Shown: piece by piece, positions 35,111-46,440 of the stretch
How the letters are laid out: each line of letters opens with the position of its first letter
How positions within the stretch are numbered: position 1 is the first letter of the stretch
Assembly: GCF_026212465.1 (NCBI RefSeq)
Contig: NC_080061.1
Location: forward strand, 17,726,994-17,790,993
Origin: Amaranthus tricolor
Taxonomy: Eukaryota; Streptophyta; Magnoliopsida; Caryophyllales; Amaranthaceae
Length of the DNA: 64,000 bases
Reading direction: 5' to 3'
Program-made: the position numbers and the translations under genes
The notes under the pieces: generated by a model
Database searches by the model: none
The model's input: the letters and a program-made list of their open reading frames with translations, nothing else
What the model was told of the DNA's origin: nothing

Positions 35111-35272
35111 TAGGAGATCGATCTAGCATTTTCAGTTTTGAATTTTCAATCTCACAACTACAATAATGGTATGTTGCGATCACAGACGCAGTACCTTGTA
35201 AAGTTACGGCTCGTTTTACATAAATCCTATTGTTGATTGTTTTTTGGGAAAAAACAGTCATTGTAGCATAGT

Positions 35273-36346
35273 TGATGTTCTCGTTTTTAGAGCACATTTA
35301 TCTCCTCATTGTAGTGTCGAGTCTCGCGTTTTAGAATAATTTTTTACACACTTTATGCATGATTTTACGTTGTTCTTGTCTCCGTGGTGTTTTGAGATAG
35401 TTTCAGGTATTTTCGAAGATTTTCAAGGTAATTTACGTTGCGTACGAGACTTAGATGCTTTGATCGAAGATTAGACACGCGTACCGAAGATTTCCAAAGC
35501 ATTCCAAGTCTTCCTCAAGGTCCCCGCAATGTCTGGAAGGCATCCAAAGCTTCAAAAGACGAAAATAGGCCATGTAGAAATCCATTCGGCCGAATTGATG
35601 CACCATTCGGGCGAATGGGCATTGATTCGGGCGAATGGCTTCAAAACTCCAAGGAAACGTGCTTTTAACGTCTGAAAAGCCTGAATCTACCTCCATTCGG
35701 TCGAATGAGCTACCATTCGGGCGAACCATAGTCCCATTCGGTCGAATGAAGGCCCCAGACTGCGCAAATTCTTTTCTTTGCAAGTTTATTCCCGAGGGCT
35801 TTTTACCCCTTTTGTTCCTTAGCTTATAAATACCCCTCATAGGTTTGTAGTTCTTCATATATGCTTTCATCTTCTTCCTTTATGTAAGTTTACATTTCCT
35901 TTTATGCTTAAATGTATTTCATGTATTCATTTATGCTTTCCTTCCACTCCTAGAGAGACATAAGGCGAATATAGGTCGTTCGTGTGGCTTATAGGGTCAC
36001 CAACTTCCTCTCGATATCTAGAGTGTCTTGAGTGATTATCGTTCGAACTTACTTGACCTAGCTTATCCTTATTTCCAATAGACCATCCTAGGGTGGACGT
36101 AGTGTACTTCCCGCTTGTCTTTCATTGTTGAGTTTCCCTTTTTATTCTTGTTATTAGTTAAGTTCACCCACCAACCAACCTTCCATATAACCTTCCCACA
36201 CCAAGTCTTTAGTCTAGCATCCCTTGTCCTTGTGGTTCGACCCCCGACTTACCATTACACTCGTTGTAGAAGTATCAGGGTGATTATAAATATTGTTTGT
36301 GTAACTTGATTCTTAGTATTAACGACGTGCTAGAAACTGGTTATCA
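35273..36346 (+). mobile_element. Athila-type solo LTR, 1074 bp, TSD ATAGT
   Basis: Begins TGATGTTCTCG and ends GGTTATCA, flanked by ATAGT at 35,268-35,272 and 36,347-36,351. Its body (TGTCGAGTCTCGCG, TGCATGATTTTACGTTGTTC, GGTCACCAACTTCCTCTCG, GACTTACCATTACACTCGTT) matches the LTRs at 56,939-58,556 (inverted) and 58,971-60,484; the last carries the Athila-type primer site. It sits in the 3' flank of the Ulp1 fragment. Confidence 0.9.
35583..35750. repeat. CATTCGGNCGAATG palindrome cluster in LTR
   Basis: Six near-palindromes within 170 bp: CCATTCGGCCGAATTG, CCATTCGGGCGAATGG, GATTCGGGCGAATGGC, CCATTCGGTCGAATGA, CCATTCGGGCGAACC and CCATTCGGTCGAATGA. A weaker set occurs in the sister LTR at about 59,240-59,460. 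Confidence 0.8.
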
Positions 36347-36351
36347 ATAGT

Positions 36352-37001
36352 AAGTTTTTCAGAACACATTTAAATCAGAGCTTTTATGCTTTGCAAACTT
36401 TTATATACATTGTTGTGCTTAATTGTTTTATGGTTTGTAGTATTCCAGAGTTTATTGTTTATTTGTTGTTTGTTCTCCATTTTCTTGTTGTTTGTTTCCA
36501 ATTATTGAAGTTCTCATTTATAGCTTTCAATCCACGCGGACCCCCAAATTACCCAATGACGATCCCCCACGAAACAATTTAGTCTCTAAAAGAAAAGAAC
36601 ACAATTAAGAAGAAAAATGAAACGAAGAGAATGAAAGAAATTAAAGAATACCACTGAAACAATAAACATGTTTTTCCGAAGCTCAACTCGCACCTTACCT
36701 AGAAAGTATTACATATATATGAAACATAAAAACTATAAGAAGCACTGTGAAGCAGTAAATATAAGGAAAGCATTAAAGAACCACATCTATGCAACTTACA
36801 CAATGTATCAACCAACCATGAATACTCTAATCTAAAAAACTCAATCTCGTAGCACCAATCAAAAACAAATGTATAAATTCAAAATGCCACACTCTAATAT
36901 AAAGGACACATGCAACCAACCGAGTCTTATCATCATATCTTTCTAAAACAATCACAAGTAACCTACTCCAATTCCAACATATCTTCCACCATTTGTATGA
37001 T
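36352..37001. other. Unassigned DNA between solo LTR and chromovirus C
   Basis: Continues the region 3' of the Ulp1 fragment, with T-rich (36,360-36,500) and A-rich (36,570-36,700) stretches. No coding frame with family motifs. It is joined in the pre-insertion order to 45,715 onward. Confidence 0.4.
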
Positions 37002-37006
37002 AATAT

Positions 37007-39818
37007 TGTAACAGACCGTTTTTCATAATCTTAAATATTTTGACAAATTCAATAATCATTTCGTTTTATTTTGTTTTTAATGTCATTTCGAAATTTTATT
37101 CGAATTGTTTTTAAGCTCTTGATTTTCTTTTATATATAATTTATTTCTCTTAAAATAAATTATCTAAATATTAAGTCTAGCTAAATTACCTACAATAACT
37201 TAATCTTTTTATATCCTATATAAAATTATGATTAAAATAAAAATATATATATAATAATAATAAAACTATAAAAAAAAATGTAAAAATGTAAAAAAAAGTG
37301 GGCGGCAAGCTAAAGCTAGGTGACAAAAAAAATTTAATATAGTCTTATCTTAAAGATAAACCCAAGAGTAAATATCTTGGAGTAAATCATTAATACTTGC
37401 ACATGAAGGAAGATTAAAGTAATAAAAAAAATTTTAATCTTAGCCTATTTATACACAAGAACCGTGGGTAAAGAAAAAGGGAGGAGAAGGAAAAAAAAAT
37501 TATTATTATTAATTCATAAGAGTTAATTCCTAAATAAATTCTAAAAATCCTAGAAAATTCCTAAAAATCCTCAAAAATTTCCTAATAATAGTATTTAGTA
37601 TTAATTATAGAAATTCAAAGGGAGGAAGCTCATTTTGTGGCTAAAATTTCTACAACAAAGGAATTGAATTAATAGTGAATTTATTGAAGGTATAAATTCT
37701 TACATATATTTATTTACATGAATTTATGCCCATAAATTTTTATATGTGTTTATTATATTTAAATTTCATTTTCTGCAAATTTTGGTGAATTAATTCGTTG
37801 TAATTTAATTTATATGATTTATTCTTTGAAATTGCAAAAAACCGCAAAATCTGAAATAATTTAAATTAAAATAGTAAATATTAATATTTTTAAACGAAAT
37901 ATTTTCTGTACATATATATATATGAGATATAAATTGTGTATTAATTTCGTGAAATACTGTTGAGTATAAATATTATTATTAATTTTTTCTAAAAAAACAA
38001 ACCGCATAATCTGAAATAATTTTAATTATAATAGTAAATATTAATATTTTTAAATGGAAATTTTTCTGTACATATATATATATATATGAAATATAAGTTT
38101 TGTATTAATTTCGTGAATTATAGTGAAGTATAAATATTATTATTAATTTTTTCTAAAAAAACAAACCGCATAATCTGAAATAATTTTAATTATAATAGTA
38201 AATATTAATATTTTTAAATGGAAATTTTTCTGTACATATATATATATATATATGAAATATAAGTTTTGTATTAATTTCGTGAATTATAGTGAAGTATAAA
38301 TATTATTATTAATTTTTGCTAAAAAACGCATAAAATAAGGAAATTCATAAATTTGTGTTAAAAATAATTAATTCTGGAAAAAAATAATTTATTTTAGTGT
38401 TACTGTATTTTCATTTCATTTAAATTAATTTTTGTAAAATTTTGCGATATTTAAATTTTAAAGAAATAAATTAATAATCTAAATTGTTATTATAGGCAAA
38501 AAGAAAGAAAAAATGAAAATAATAATTAAAATTTATTTATTTTGAGGAATAAGAATATATGCCAACTCATTAAATAAATTACTTATTTTAAAATATTTCG
38601 TGTCGATTTTTGATCTTAAGGAAATTTTATATTCATGTACTAAATCTAAAAAAATAAGCTATTAAGAAATTAATTAAATGAAATAAAATTTTATTTTCTA
38701 AACAAATTGGATAAATGAGTTAGGATCTATAATAAACCCAATATGTCCTTTTTAAGAAATTTTTAGTATTTATTTATAATGGAACTATTTATTTTAACAT
38801 TTAAAATAAATAGTCATTTAAGAAATTGGTTATTAAGAAATTAATTAAGCTTAATTAAAAATTTATCTACAAATAAATACTAAATACCCATTTCAGTTAA
38901 ATAATAAATGATTATTTATATGTAAGTTGTTATAAATAAATTACTATTATATGTTATTGTGATGTTGCATTTATATGAAAACAGTAACATGATAATAAAA
39001 AGGCTTGATAGTAAGGAAATGCCGAACCATGCTTCCGGCATGTAAAAAACGTGGGACGTGTTTTCCGGCACGTAAAATACGGCGAACACAGTAAGGTTGT
39101 TTAACCTGACCTGTGGCTCGAGCAATATTGTATTGGAGGAGTGACGACTCCCACTAAGTTAGGGGTTTTGGTTTACCTCACCCTAACAGGCCCTTACATA
39201 TATCAAACAAAGATCATATGTGTTGCATTCATTAAATAAATAATCGGATTCCATGCCCTAACACTCAAGCAGAAGTGTTAGTAAATCACGCCCTGGTACT
39301 CAAGCAGAAGGACCAGAAGTTTAATATATATAAATGAATCTAATATAAAAATGAATTCCTTATAATACATAAGATACCTTGCATATTATTTATTGTGATG
39401 CACTTATTTTTGCATATTACTTGTTGCAATACATATATTCTCTATACTTGTATAATTGCGGTAAGTTTTTATACTCGATTTTTTTTAAAGCTGACCGATT
39501 TCCATCGGCTGTTCCCATATTTCGGGAGCAGATTCTGCAGGTAACTTTACATGAAGTTATTAAGAAGCTATTGTTTTGTTTATGTGAGATTTGGATATAA
39601 TATGTATGCAGTTTATATTATGAACGATAATTATGTATTAAAGAAAGATGTAATACGTAAATTATTTTTTAATGATTTAAGTTTTCTTTGTTTTTTTCAA
39701 AAATTCTGTTTTGTTTTATTTCTTTTTTCGCAATAATCACGGTACGATAGACTTCCGCTTAGCATTACCTACTATTATATTATAATAAACCTATATTAGA
39801 AAAGAACGATCCGTTACA
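37007..39818 (+). repeat. 5' LTR of chromovirus C
   Basis: TGTAACAGACC...CCGTTACA, 2812 bp. Between about 37,840 and 38,320 a unit of about 164 bp (CCGCATAATCTGAAATAATT ... AATTATAGTGAAGTATAAAT) is present three times, counting a diverged first copy; the 3' LTR has one fewer. Confidence 0.93.
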
Positions 39819-39820
39819 CT

Positions 39821-39834
39821 TGGTATCAGAGCCA
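39821..39834 (+). promoter_or_regulatory. Primer binding site (tRNA-iMet type), chromovirus C
   Basis: TGGTATCAGAGCCA begins two bases after the 5' LTR and is a perfect initiator-tRNA-type PBS. Confidence 0.92.
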
Positions 39835-40061
39835 ACGTTTTTCGAACGGTCGGATCTTCTTATCCGATACTAGGAAACACCGTGATAAATTACGTTTTGA
39901 AAAAAAAATTGTATTTTAAATGAAATTTTTTTTATGTGTTTTTTGTGCTAAAAAAAAGTGTGATTTGCGATTTAAAATATGGCTTACGCAACACTTCCCT
40001 ACCTTATTAAAAGATGCTACGAGGTGGTAGTAGAGGGCATATCGTAAGAGGTGAACCTTTG

Positions 40062-40945
40062 AAGATCATTATGATGGTTTACACCAGGAGTTTGAAGTTG
40101 AAGGTAAAGTAATTTCTGGAAAATTTCCTATTGGTAATTTAACCGCAAATGTTTTGTTTGATTGTGGAGCGGATAGGTCTTTTATTTCTAGTGCTTTTCT
40201 CCACATATCTTCTACTTCTTTGAAACCTCAAAAATCCCATTTGTGTATCAATTTACCTGATGGTACACCTTACCTGTGTGACCGTATCTTTTATGATTTT
40301 GCATTGGAGATTTGTGGGAATCTTTTACCAGCTGACTTAATTCAATTCGATTTGGGAACATTTGATATTATCTTGGGTATGGATTGGTTGGAGAGATATT
40401 CAGCGGAGATTTTGTGTAAGGAAAAGGTTGTTAGAATAGAAACTCTCGAGGGAACGAAGTATATTCGGAAGAACTCAGGATCTCAACTAGAGACAATTTC
40501 TGTAACTCAAGCATCACAAATGATAAGACAAGGAGATGAAGGGTTCTTATGTTATGTTACTACTGAAGAAGTAAAACCTAAACCTAGTTTGCAAGAAACC
40601 CCGATCATTCAAGAATATTCTGATGTGTTTCCTGAAGAATTACCCGGTATACCTCCAAAAAGAGAAGTAGACTTCCATATTGACCTTATTCCTGATATCA
40701 TCCCTAATTCTAAAATTCCTTACCGTTTTGCTCCAGCTGAATTGGCTGAGCTGAAGAAGCAGCTAGATGAATTGCTGGAAAAAGGTTTCATTCGACCTAG
40801 TGTTTCACCATAGGGAGCTTCGGTTCTCTTTGTCAGAAAGAAAGATGGGAGTATGAGGCTATGCATTGATTATAGGGAGATCAATAAGATTACGTCAAGA
40901 ATCGTTATCCTTTGCTAAGGATAGACGACCTTTTTGATCAGTTGA
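40062..40945 (+). pseudogene. Chromovirus C protease and RT N-terminus
   Basis: The leader ATG at 40,014 starts a gag-like MLRGGSRGHIVRGEP but jumps at about 40,060 (GAACCTTTG/AAGATCATT) past ~960 bp of gag into the pre-protease part HYDGLHQEFEVEGKVISGKF. Protease FDCGADRSFISSAFLH and LGMDWLERY follow, then [20 protein letters not shown] and [17 protein letters not shown] at 40,811 replaces the TGG of copy [20 protein letters not shown] continues, then a 1-bp deletion near 40,895. The text stops at GATCAGTTGA (40,945), where gag sequence begins. YxDD is absent. No ATG opens this frame; it depended on read-through or a polyprotein. Confidence 0.85.
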
Positions 40946-40964
40946 GGGGAAATTCTATAAGAGA

Positions 40965-42467
40965 TTGTCTAGTCATCAACCTCCAAAATATGATGGAGAA
41001 CCTGATCCAGTTCGCTTTGAGGATTGGATTGCAGAAATGGAGAAACTGTTGGAGGCTATAAACTGCCCGTCAAGGATGAAAGTGAAATTAGCCGCATTCT
41101 ACTTAACAGGCACTGCTAAATTATGGTGGAGGACTGTAAAACAAGCCGCCATAGATTCTACATGGGAAGAATTTATAAAGAAGCTTTGTGATCAATTTTA
41201 CCCACCCTCGCTTCAGAGAAAGAAAGAGAATGAATTCTTGAGTCTGAGGCAAGGAACTATGTCAGTGATCGAGTACGCAAGTAAGTTCAGAGAGTTGGCT
41301 AGATTCGCTACCGAAATAGTGATCTCTGATCGGGGCAAGGGGATTAGATTTTTCGAAGGTCTGAACCTCAGGATCCAAAAAGGCACTCCTAGATATCAAG
41401 ACTTTGATGTTGACATAAATTATCATCCTGGAAAAGCAAACAAAGTGGCAGATGCATTGAGTAGAAGGCCGAGGATATCTGTAAATGATATAATGACGGT
41501 ATCTTGGGAACTATACCGAGAAATTCAGAAGTTAGATCTAGAAATTGTTCATCACTATCAAGTTGTTGAGTATTTGGGAGCAATGACTATACAACCGACT
41601 TCGTTCGAAAGAATTATAGAAGCACAACAAGAAGATCCCGAGGTAATCGAGTTAATCATTCGAGTTCAAAGAAAAGAGACAGAAGCATTCGAAGTGGGTG
41701 AGAAAGGTGAACTAAGAATGAACGGGAGATTATGTATACCAGACAACACAGAGCTGAAAGAAGAGATTTTGAAAGAAGGACACCAAGGAATGTTTCACTT
41801 ACACCCTGGTAGAGATAAGATGATTGAAGAATTAAGGAAATTATTTTGGTGGAAAGGTATGAGAAAAGATATAGCTGAATTTGTATCCCGGTGTTTGATT
41901 TGCCAGAAGGTGAAATTTGAAAGGCAGAAGAGTCCTGGACTACTTCAACCACTAGAAATTCCGGAATGGAAATGGGATTCCATATCAATGGATTTTGTAG
42001 TTGGATTAACAAGAACGCAACGAGGAAATGACACAATTTGGGTAATAGTTGACAGATTGACCAAAATTGCAAGATTCCTGCCAATGAAGGGAACATGGTC
42101 AGTAAAACAATTGGCTGATGCTTATGTTCGAGAAGTTATAAGGTTACATGGATTACCGAGAACAATTGTGTCTGACAGAGACCCAAAATTTTTGTCACGA
42201 TTTTGGGAAAAGTTGCAAGAAGCATTCGGGTCGAAGCTATGTTTAAGTACTGCATTTCATCCGGCTACTGATGGCCAAACCGAAAGAACCATCCAGACAT
42301 TAGAGGATCTTTTGAGATGTTGTATTCTTGAATTTGGTGGTTCATGGGAGCAGAAATTGCCTTTGATAGAGTTTTCGTACAACAACAGCTATCAAACCAG
42401 CATTAAGATGGCACCAAACGAAGCCTTATACGGAAGAAAATGTCGAGTGTCGTTATGTTGGGATTAG
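40965..42467 (+). CDS. Gag-RNase H tail-integrase fusion ORF, chromovirus C
   Basis: A 500-codon open frame that joins two parts normally separated by protease and RT. The first ~147 residues are gag (PPKYDGEPDPVRFEDWIAEM, FYLTGTAKLWW, YASKFRELARFATEIV). At RYQDFD/VDINYHPGKANKVADALS it passes in frame into the RNase H end. Integrase follows: an HHCC-type part (GHQGMFHLHPG...CLICQ), then the core with D343 (SMDFVV), D404 (SDRDPKF) and E440 (DGQTERT), a D-X35-E spacing. The frame may open upstream of 40,965, which is not an ATG-defined start with certainty. A TAG at 42,465 (after LCWD) cuts it from the C-terminal part. Gag would bind RNA and integrase join cDNA to DNA; whether the fusion is made is unknown. 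Confidence 0.85.
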   Translation: MSSHQPPKYDGEPDPVRFEDWIAEMEKLLEAINCPSRMKVKLAAFYLTGTAKLWWRTVKQAAIDSTWEEFIKKLCDQFYPPSLQRKKENEFLSLRQGTMSVIEYASKFRELARFATEIVISDRGKGIRFFEGLNLRIQKGTPRYQDFDVDINYHPGKANKVADALSRRPRISVNDIMTVSWELYREIQKLDLEIVHHYQVVEYLGAMTIQPTSFERIIEAQQEDPEVIELIIRVQRKETEAFEVGEKGELRMNGRLCIPDNTELKEEILKEGHQGMFHLHPGRDKMIEELRKLFWWKGMRKDIAEFVSRCLICQKVKFERQKSPGLLQPLEIPEWKWDSISMDFVVGLTRTQRGNDTIWVIVDRLTKIARFLPMKGTWSVKQLADAYVREVIRLHGLPRTIVSDRDPKFLSRFWEKLQEAFGSKLCLSTAFHPATDGQTERTIQTLEDLLRCCILEFGGSWEQKLPLIEFSYNNSYQTSIKMAPNEALYGRKCRVSLCWD

Positions 42468-43028
42468 ATGGACCGAAATGTGCCTGAAGGACCAGATCTT
42501 ATCCAAGACTCTATTGATAGCTTGAGGGTAGTGCAAGAGAATATGAAGGCAGCACAAAGTAGACAAAAGAGTTATGCAGACAACCGTCGTAGAGCTTTGC
42601 AGTTTGATGAAGGTGATAAAGTATTTCTAAAGATTTCACCAACAAAAGGGGTCCAACGCTTTGGGATAAAAGGGAAATTAAGCCCTAAATTTATCGGACC
42701 TTTTGAAATTTTTAAAAGAGTAGGAGAGGTGGCATACGAACTAGCTTTACCCCCGGGTTTAGCTAGAGTTCATAATGTATTCCATGTTTCTCAGTTGAGA
42801 AAGTATATCCACGACCCATCACATGTGTTAGTTCACGAACCCCTCCAGATTGATGAAAACCTAGCTTATGAAGAAAGACCAATTAGAATTTTGGATCGAC
42901 AAGTGAAAGAATTGAGGAATAAAAGAATACCTCAAGTTAGAGTGCTATGGTCGAACCATCATGTCGAAGAAGCAACCTGGGAAAGCGAAACTGATATGAG
43001 AAAACGCTATCCTCAGTTGTTCATTTAG
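42468..43028 (+). CDS. Integrase C-terminal region and chromodomain, chromovirus C
   Basis: Same frame as the fusion ORF, after a single in-frame TAG. It has the integrase GPY/F region (FIGPFEIFKRVGEVAYELAL, LPPGLARVHNVFHVSQLRKY) and ends in a chromodomain-like part: PIRILDRQVKELRNKRIPQV, then RVLWSNHHVEEATWESETDM. This marks the chromovirus lineage, whose chromodomain can steer integration to marked chromatin. The stop may be read through or simply a recent mutation. ATG at 42,468 follows the stop directly, but nothing shows that it is used. Confidence 0.85.
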   Translation: MDRNVPEGPDLIQDSIDSLRVVQENMKAAQSRQKSYADNRRRALQFDEGDKVFLKISPTKGVQRFGIKGKLSPKFIGPFEIFKRVGEVAYELALPPGLARVHNVFHVSQLRKYIHDPSHVLVHEPLQIDENLAYEERPIRILDRQVKELRNKRIPQVRVLWSNHHVEEATWESETDMRKRYPQLFI

Positions 43029-43052
43029 GTTTAAGTTTCGGGACGAAACTAT

Positions 43053-43069
43053 GTTAAGGGGGGAAGAGT
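43053..43069 (+). promoter_or_regulatory. Polypurine tract, chromovirus C
   Basis: AAGGGGGGAAGAG lies immediately before the 3' LTR, the usual plus-strand primer. Confidence 0.85.
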
Positions 43070-45714
43070 TGTAACAGATCGTTTTTCTTAATCTTAAATA
43101 TTTTGACAAATTCAATAATCATTTCGTTTTATTTTGTTTTTAATGTCGTTTCGAAATTTTATTCGAATTGTTTTTAAGCTCTTGATTTTCTTTTATATAT
43201 AATTTATTTCTCTTAAAATAAATTATCTAAATATTAAGTCTAGCTAAATTACCTACAATAACTTAATCTTTTTATATCCTATATAAAATTATGATTAAAA
43301 TAAAAATATATATATAATAATAATAAAACTATAAAAAAAAATGTAAAAATGTAAAAAAAAGTGGGCGGCAAGCTAAAGCTAGGTGACAAAAAAAATTTAA
43401 TATAGTCTTATCTTAAAGATAAACCCAAGAGTAAATATCTTGGAGTAAATCATTAATACTTGCACATGAAGGAAGATTAAAGTAATAAAAAAAATTTTAA
43501 TCTTAGCCTATTTATACACAAGAACCGTGGGTAAAGAAAAAGGGAGGAGAAGGAAAAAAAAAATTATTATTATTAATTCATAAGAGTTAATTCCTAAATA
43601 AATTCTAAAAATCCTAGAAAATTCCTAAAAATCCTCAAAAATTTCCTAATAATAGTATTTAGTATTAATTATAGAAATTCAAAGGGAGGAAGCTAATTTT
43701 GTGGCTAAAATTTCTACAACAAAGGAATTGAATTAATAGTGAATTTATTGAAGGTATAAATTCTTACATATATTTATTTACATGAAATTATGCCCATAAA
43801 TTTTTATATGTGTTTATTATATTTAAATTTCATTTTCTGCAAATTTTGGTGAATTAATTCGTTGTAATTTAATTTATATGATTTATTCTTTGAAATTGCA
43901 AAAAACCGCAAAATCTGAAATAATTTAAATTAAAATAGTAAATATTAATATTTTTAAACGAAATTTTTTCTGTACATATATATATATGAGATATAAATTG
44001 TGTATTAATTTCGTGAAATACTGTTGAGTATAAATATTATTATTAATTTTTCTAAAAAAACAAACCGCATAATCTGAAATAATTTTAATTATAATAGTAA
44101 ATATTAATATTTTTAAATGGAAATTTTTCTGTACATATATATATATATGAAATATAAGTTTTGTATTAATTTCGTGAATTATAGTGAAGTATAAATATTA
44201 TTATTAATTTTTGCTAAAAAACGCATAAAATAAGGAAATTCATAAATTTGTGTTAAAAATAATTAATTCTGGAAAAAAATAATTTATTTTAGTGTTACTG
44301 TATTTTCATTTCATTTAAATTAATTTTTGTAAAATTTTGCGATATTTAAATTTTAAAGAAATAAATTAATAATCTAAATTGTTATTATAGGCAAAAAGAA
44401 AGAAAAAATGAAAATAATAATTAAAATTTATTTATTTTGAGGAATAAGAATATATGCCAACTCATTAAATAAATTACTTATTTTAAAATATTTCGTGTCG
44501 ATTTTTGATCTTAAGGAAATTTTATATTCATGTACTAAATCTAAAAAAATAAGCTATTAAGAAATTAATTAAATGAAATAAAATTTTATTTTCTAAAAAA
44601 ATTGGATAAATGAGTTAGGATCTATAATAAACCCAATATGTCCTTTTTAAGAAATTTTTAGTATTTATTTATAATGGAACTATTTATTTTAACATTTAAA
44701 ATAAATAGTCATTTAAGAAATTGGTTATTAAGAAATTAATTAAGCTTAATTAAAAATTTATCTACAAATAAATACTAAATACCCATTTCAGTTAAATAAT
44801 AAATGATTATTTATATGTAAGTTGTTATAAATAAATTTCTATTATATGTTATTGTGATGTTGCATTTATATGAAAACAGTAACATGATAATAAAAAGGCT
44901 TGATAGTAAGGAAATGCCGAACCATGCTTCCGGCATGTAAAAAACGTGGGACGTGTTTTCCGGCACGTAAAATACGGCGAACACAGTAAGGTTGTTTAAC
45001 CTTACCTGTGGCTCGAGCAATATTGTATTGGAGGAGTGACGACTCCCACTAAGTTAGGGGTTTTGGTTTACCTCACCCTAACAGGCCCTTACATATATCA
45101 AACAAAGATCATATGTGTTGCATTCATTAAATAAATAATCGGATTCCATGCCCTAACACTCAAGCAGAAGTGTTAGTAAATCACGCCCTGGTACTCAAGC
45201 AGAAGGACCAGAAGTTTAATATATATAAATGAATCTAATATAAAAATGAATTCCTTATAATACATAAGATACCTTGCATATTATTTATTGTGATGCACTT
45301 ATTTTTGCATATTACTTGTTGCAATACATATATTCTCTATACTTGTATAATTGCGGTAAGTTTTTATACTCGGTTTTTTTTAAAGCTGACCGATTTCCAT
45401 CGGCTGTTCCCATATTTCGGGAGCAGATTCTGCAGGTAATTTTACATGAAGTTATTAAGAAGCTATTGTTTTGTTTATGTGAGATTAGGATATAATATGT
45501 ATGCAGTTTATATTATGAACGATAATTATGTATTAAAGAAAGATGTAATACGTAAATTATTTTTTAATGATTTAAGTTTTCTTTGTTTTTTTTCAAAAAT
45601 TCTGTTTTGTTTTATTTCTTTTTTCGCAATAATCACGGTACGATAGACTTCCGCTTAGCATTACCTACTATTATATTATAATAAACCTACATTAGAAAAG
45701 AACGATCCGTTACA
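43070..45714 (+). repeat. 3' LTR of chromovirus C
   Basis: TGTAACAGATC...CCGTTACA, 2645 bp, nearly identical to the 5' LTR but lacking one ~164-bp internal unit. Confidence 0.93.
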
Positions 45715-45719
45715 AATAT

Positions 45720-46440
45720 AGTATACATTTTCATATATCCACACTTCACACATTCAAGAGAACTAGTCGACATAGATCATATAGAATTAGTGACAAAGAA
45801 ACCTTGATCTTTTGTCTACCCAAACTTTATGCAGCACTAAAGAAGACCTGCCAAAAAAAAAAGAAAACAACAGAAGAATCTTTCTTTGGGAACATATGCC
45901 TTATTTAAGTCGAGATTTGTTTCAATCCTCATGGGTGAACTGCCGGACCATTGTTCAGGATCGTGACTTTTATTTGATATGGTTGCAACAACATTTAACC
46001 CAACACTTAATCTATCAATTTTGACCGGTGGAATTAGTGCGCTTGGCTCATCGGTGCAAAATGCAAATGATATGAATAAGTGTGAAAGTATTTCCTATAG
46101 CTCCTGTACCAGTATGCTCCCCGGTTTTCATTTTTGCTTCGTCTCACGTGAGGTGTTAATCAGATATCAGGCAACGATAAAACAACAGTAGAAAGAAGAA
46201 TCTTTATTTGTATGCTTGATGATGTTGTGGAGTATTGTTATGAAGTAGCACTTAGGTTGATTCTTTAATTTAATGAAAATTTCCACTTTAGAATCCAAAC
46301 TTTTATCTAAGTTCTTCCATATTTATAGCTATTTTTTTTAGATGTAGATACTATGATATGTTCCTTTCTTTCCTTTTAAATTCCTGTTGTATTTGTGTAA
46401 GCATAAGAGTTGCATTTAGTAATGTGATTTAATATACGCA
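45720..46440. other. Unassigned DNA right of chromovirus C
   Basis: Two overlapping ~70-codon open frames (45,812-46,191) show no recognised motif. It continues the interrupted region from 37,001. Confidence 0.4.

Larger units (their letters stand above)
37007..45714 (+). mobile_element. Chromovirus C (Tekay-like Ty3/gypsy), complete ends, shuffled interior
   Basis: An 8708-bp element with AATAT duplicated at 37,002-37,006 and 45,715-45,719. LTRs are 2812 and 2645 bp and almost identical apart from one tandem unit. PBS at 39,821; polypurine tract at 43,053-43,069. The interior is only 3.25 kb. Its order is leader, protease, RT N-terminus, gag, RNase H tail, integrase, chromodomain. Canonical order would be gag, protease, RT, RNase H, integrase, chromodomain. 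RT's YxDD part is lost, so the element could move only with help from another copy. Confidence 0.93.

Noticed and set aside
41389..42096. Minus-strand open frames of 64 and 146 codons opposite integrase
   Set aside because: Shadows of the plus-strand gag-integrase frame, which has clear domain motifs.
42465..42467. TAG between integrase and chromodomain as programmed read-through
   Set aside because: No conserved read-through context is visible and another TAG at 40,811 clearly replaces a Trp codon, so simple mutation is likelier.
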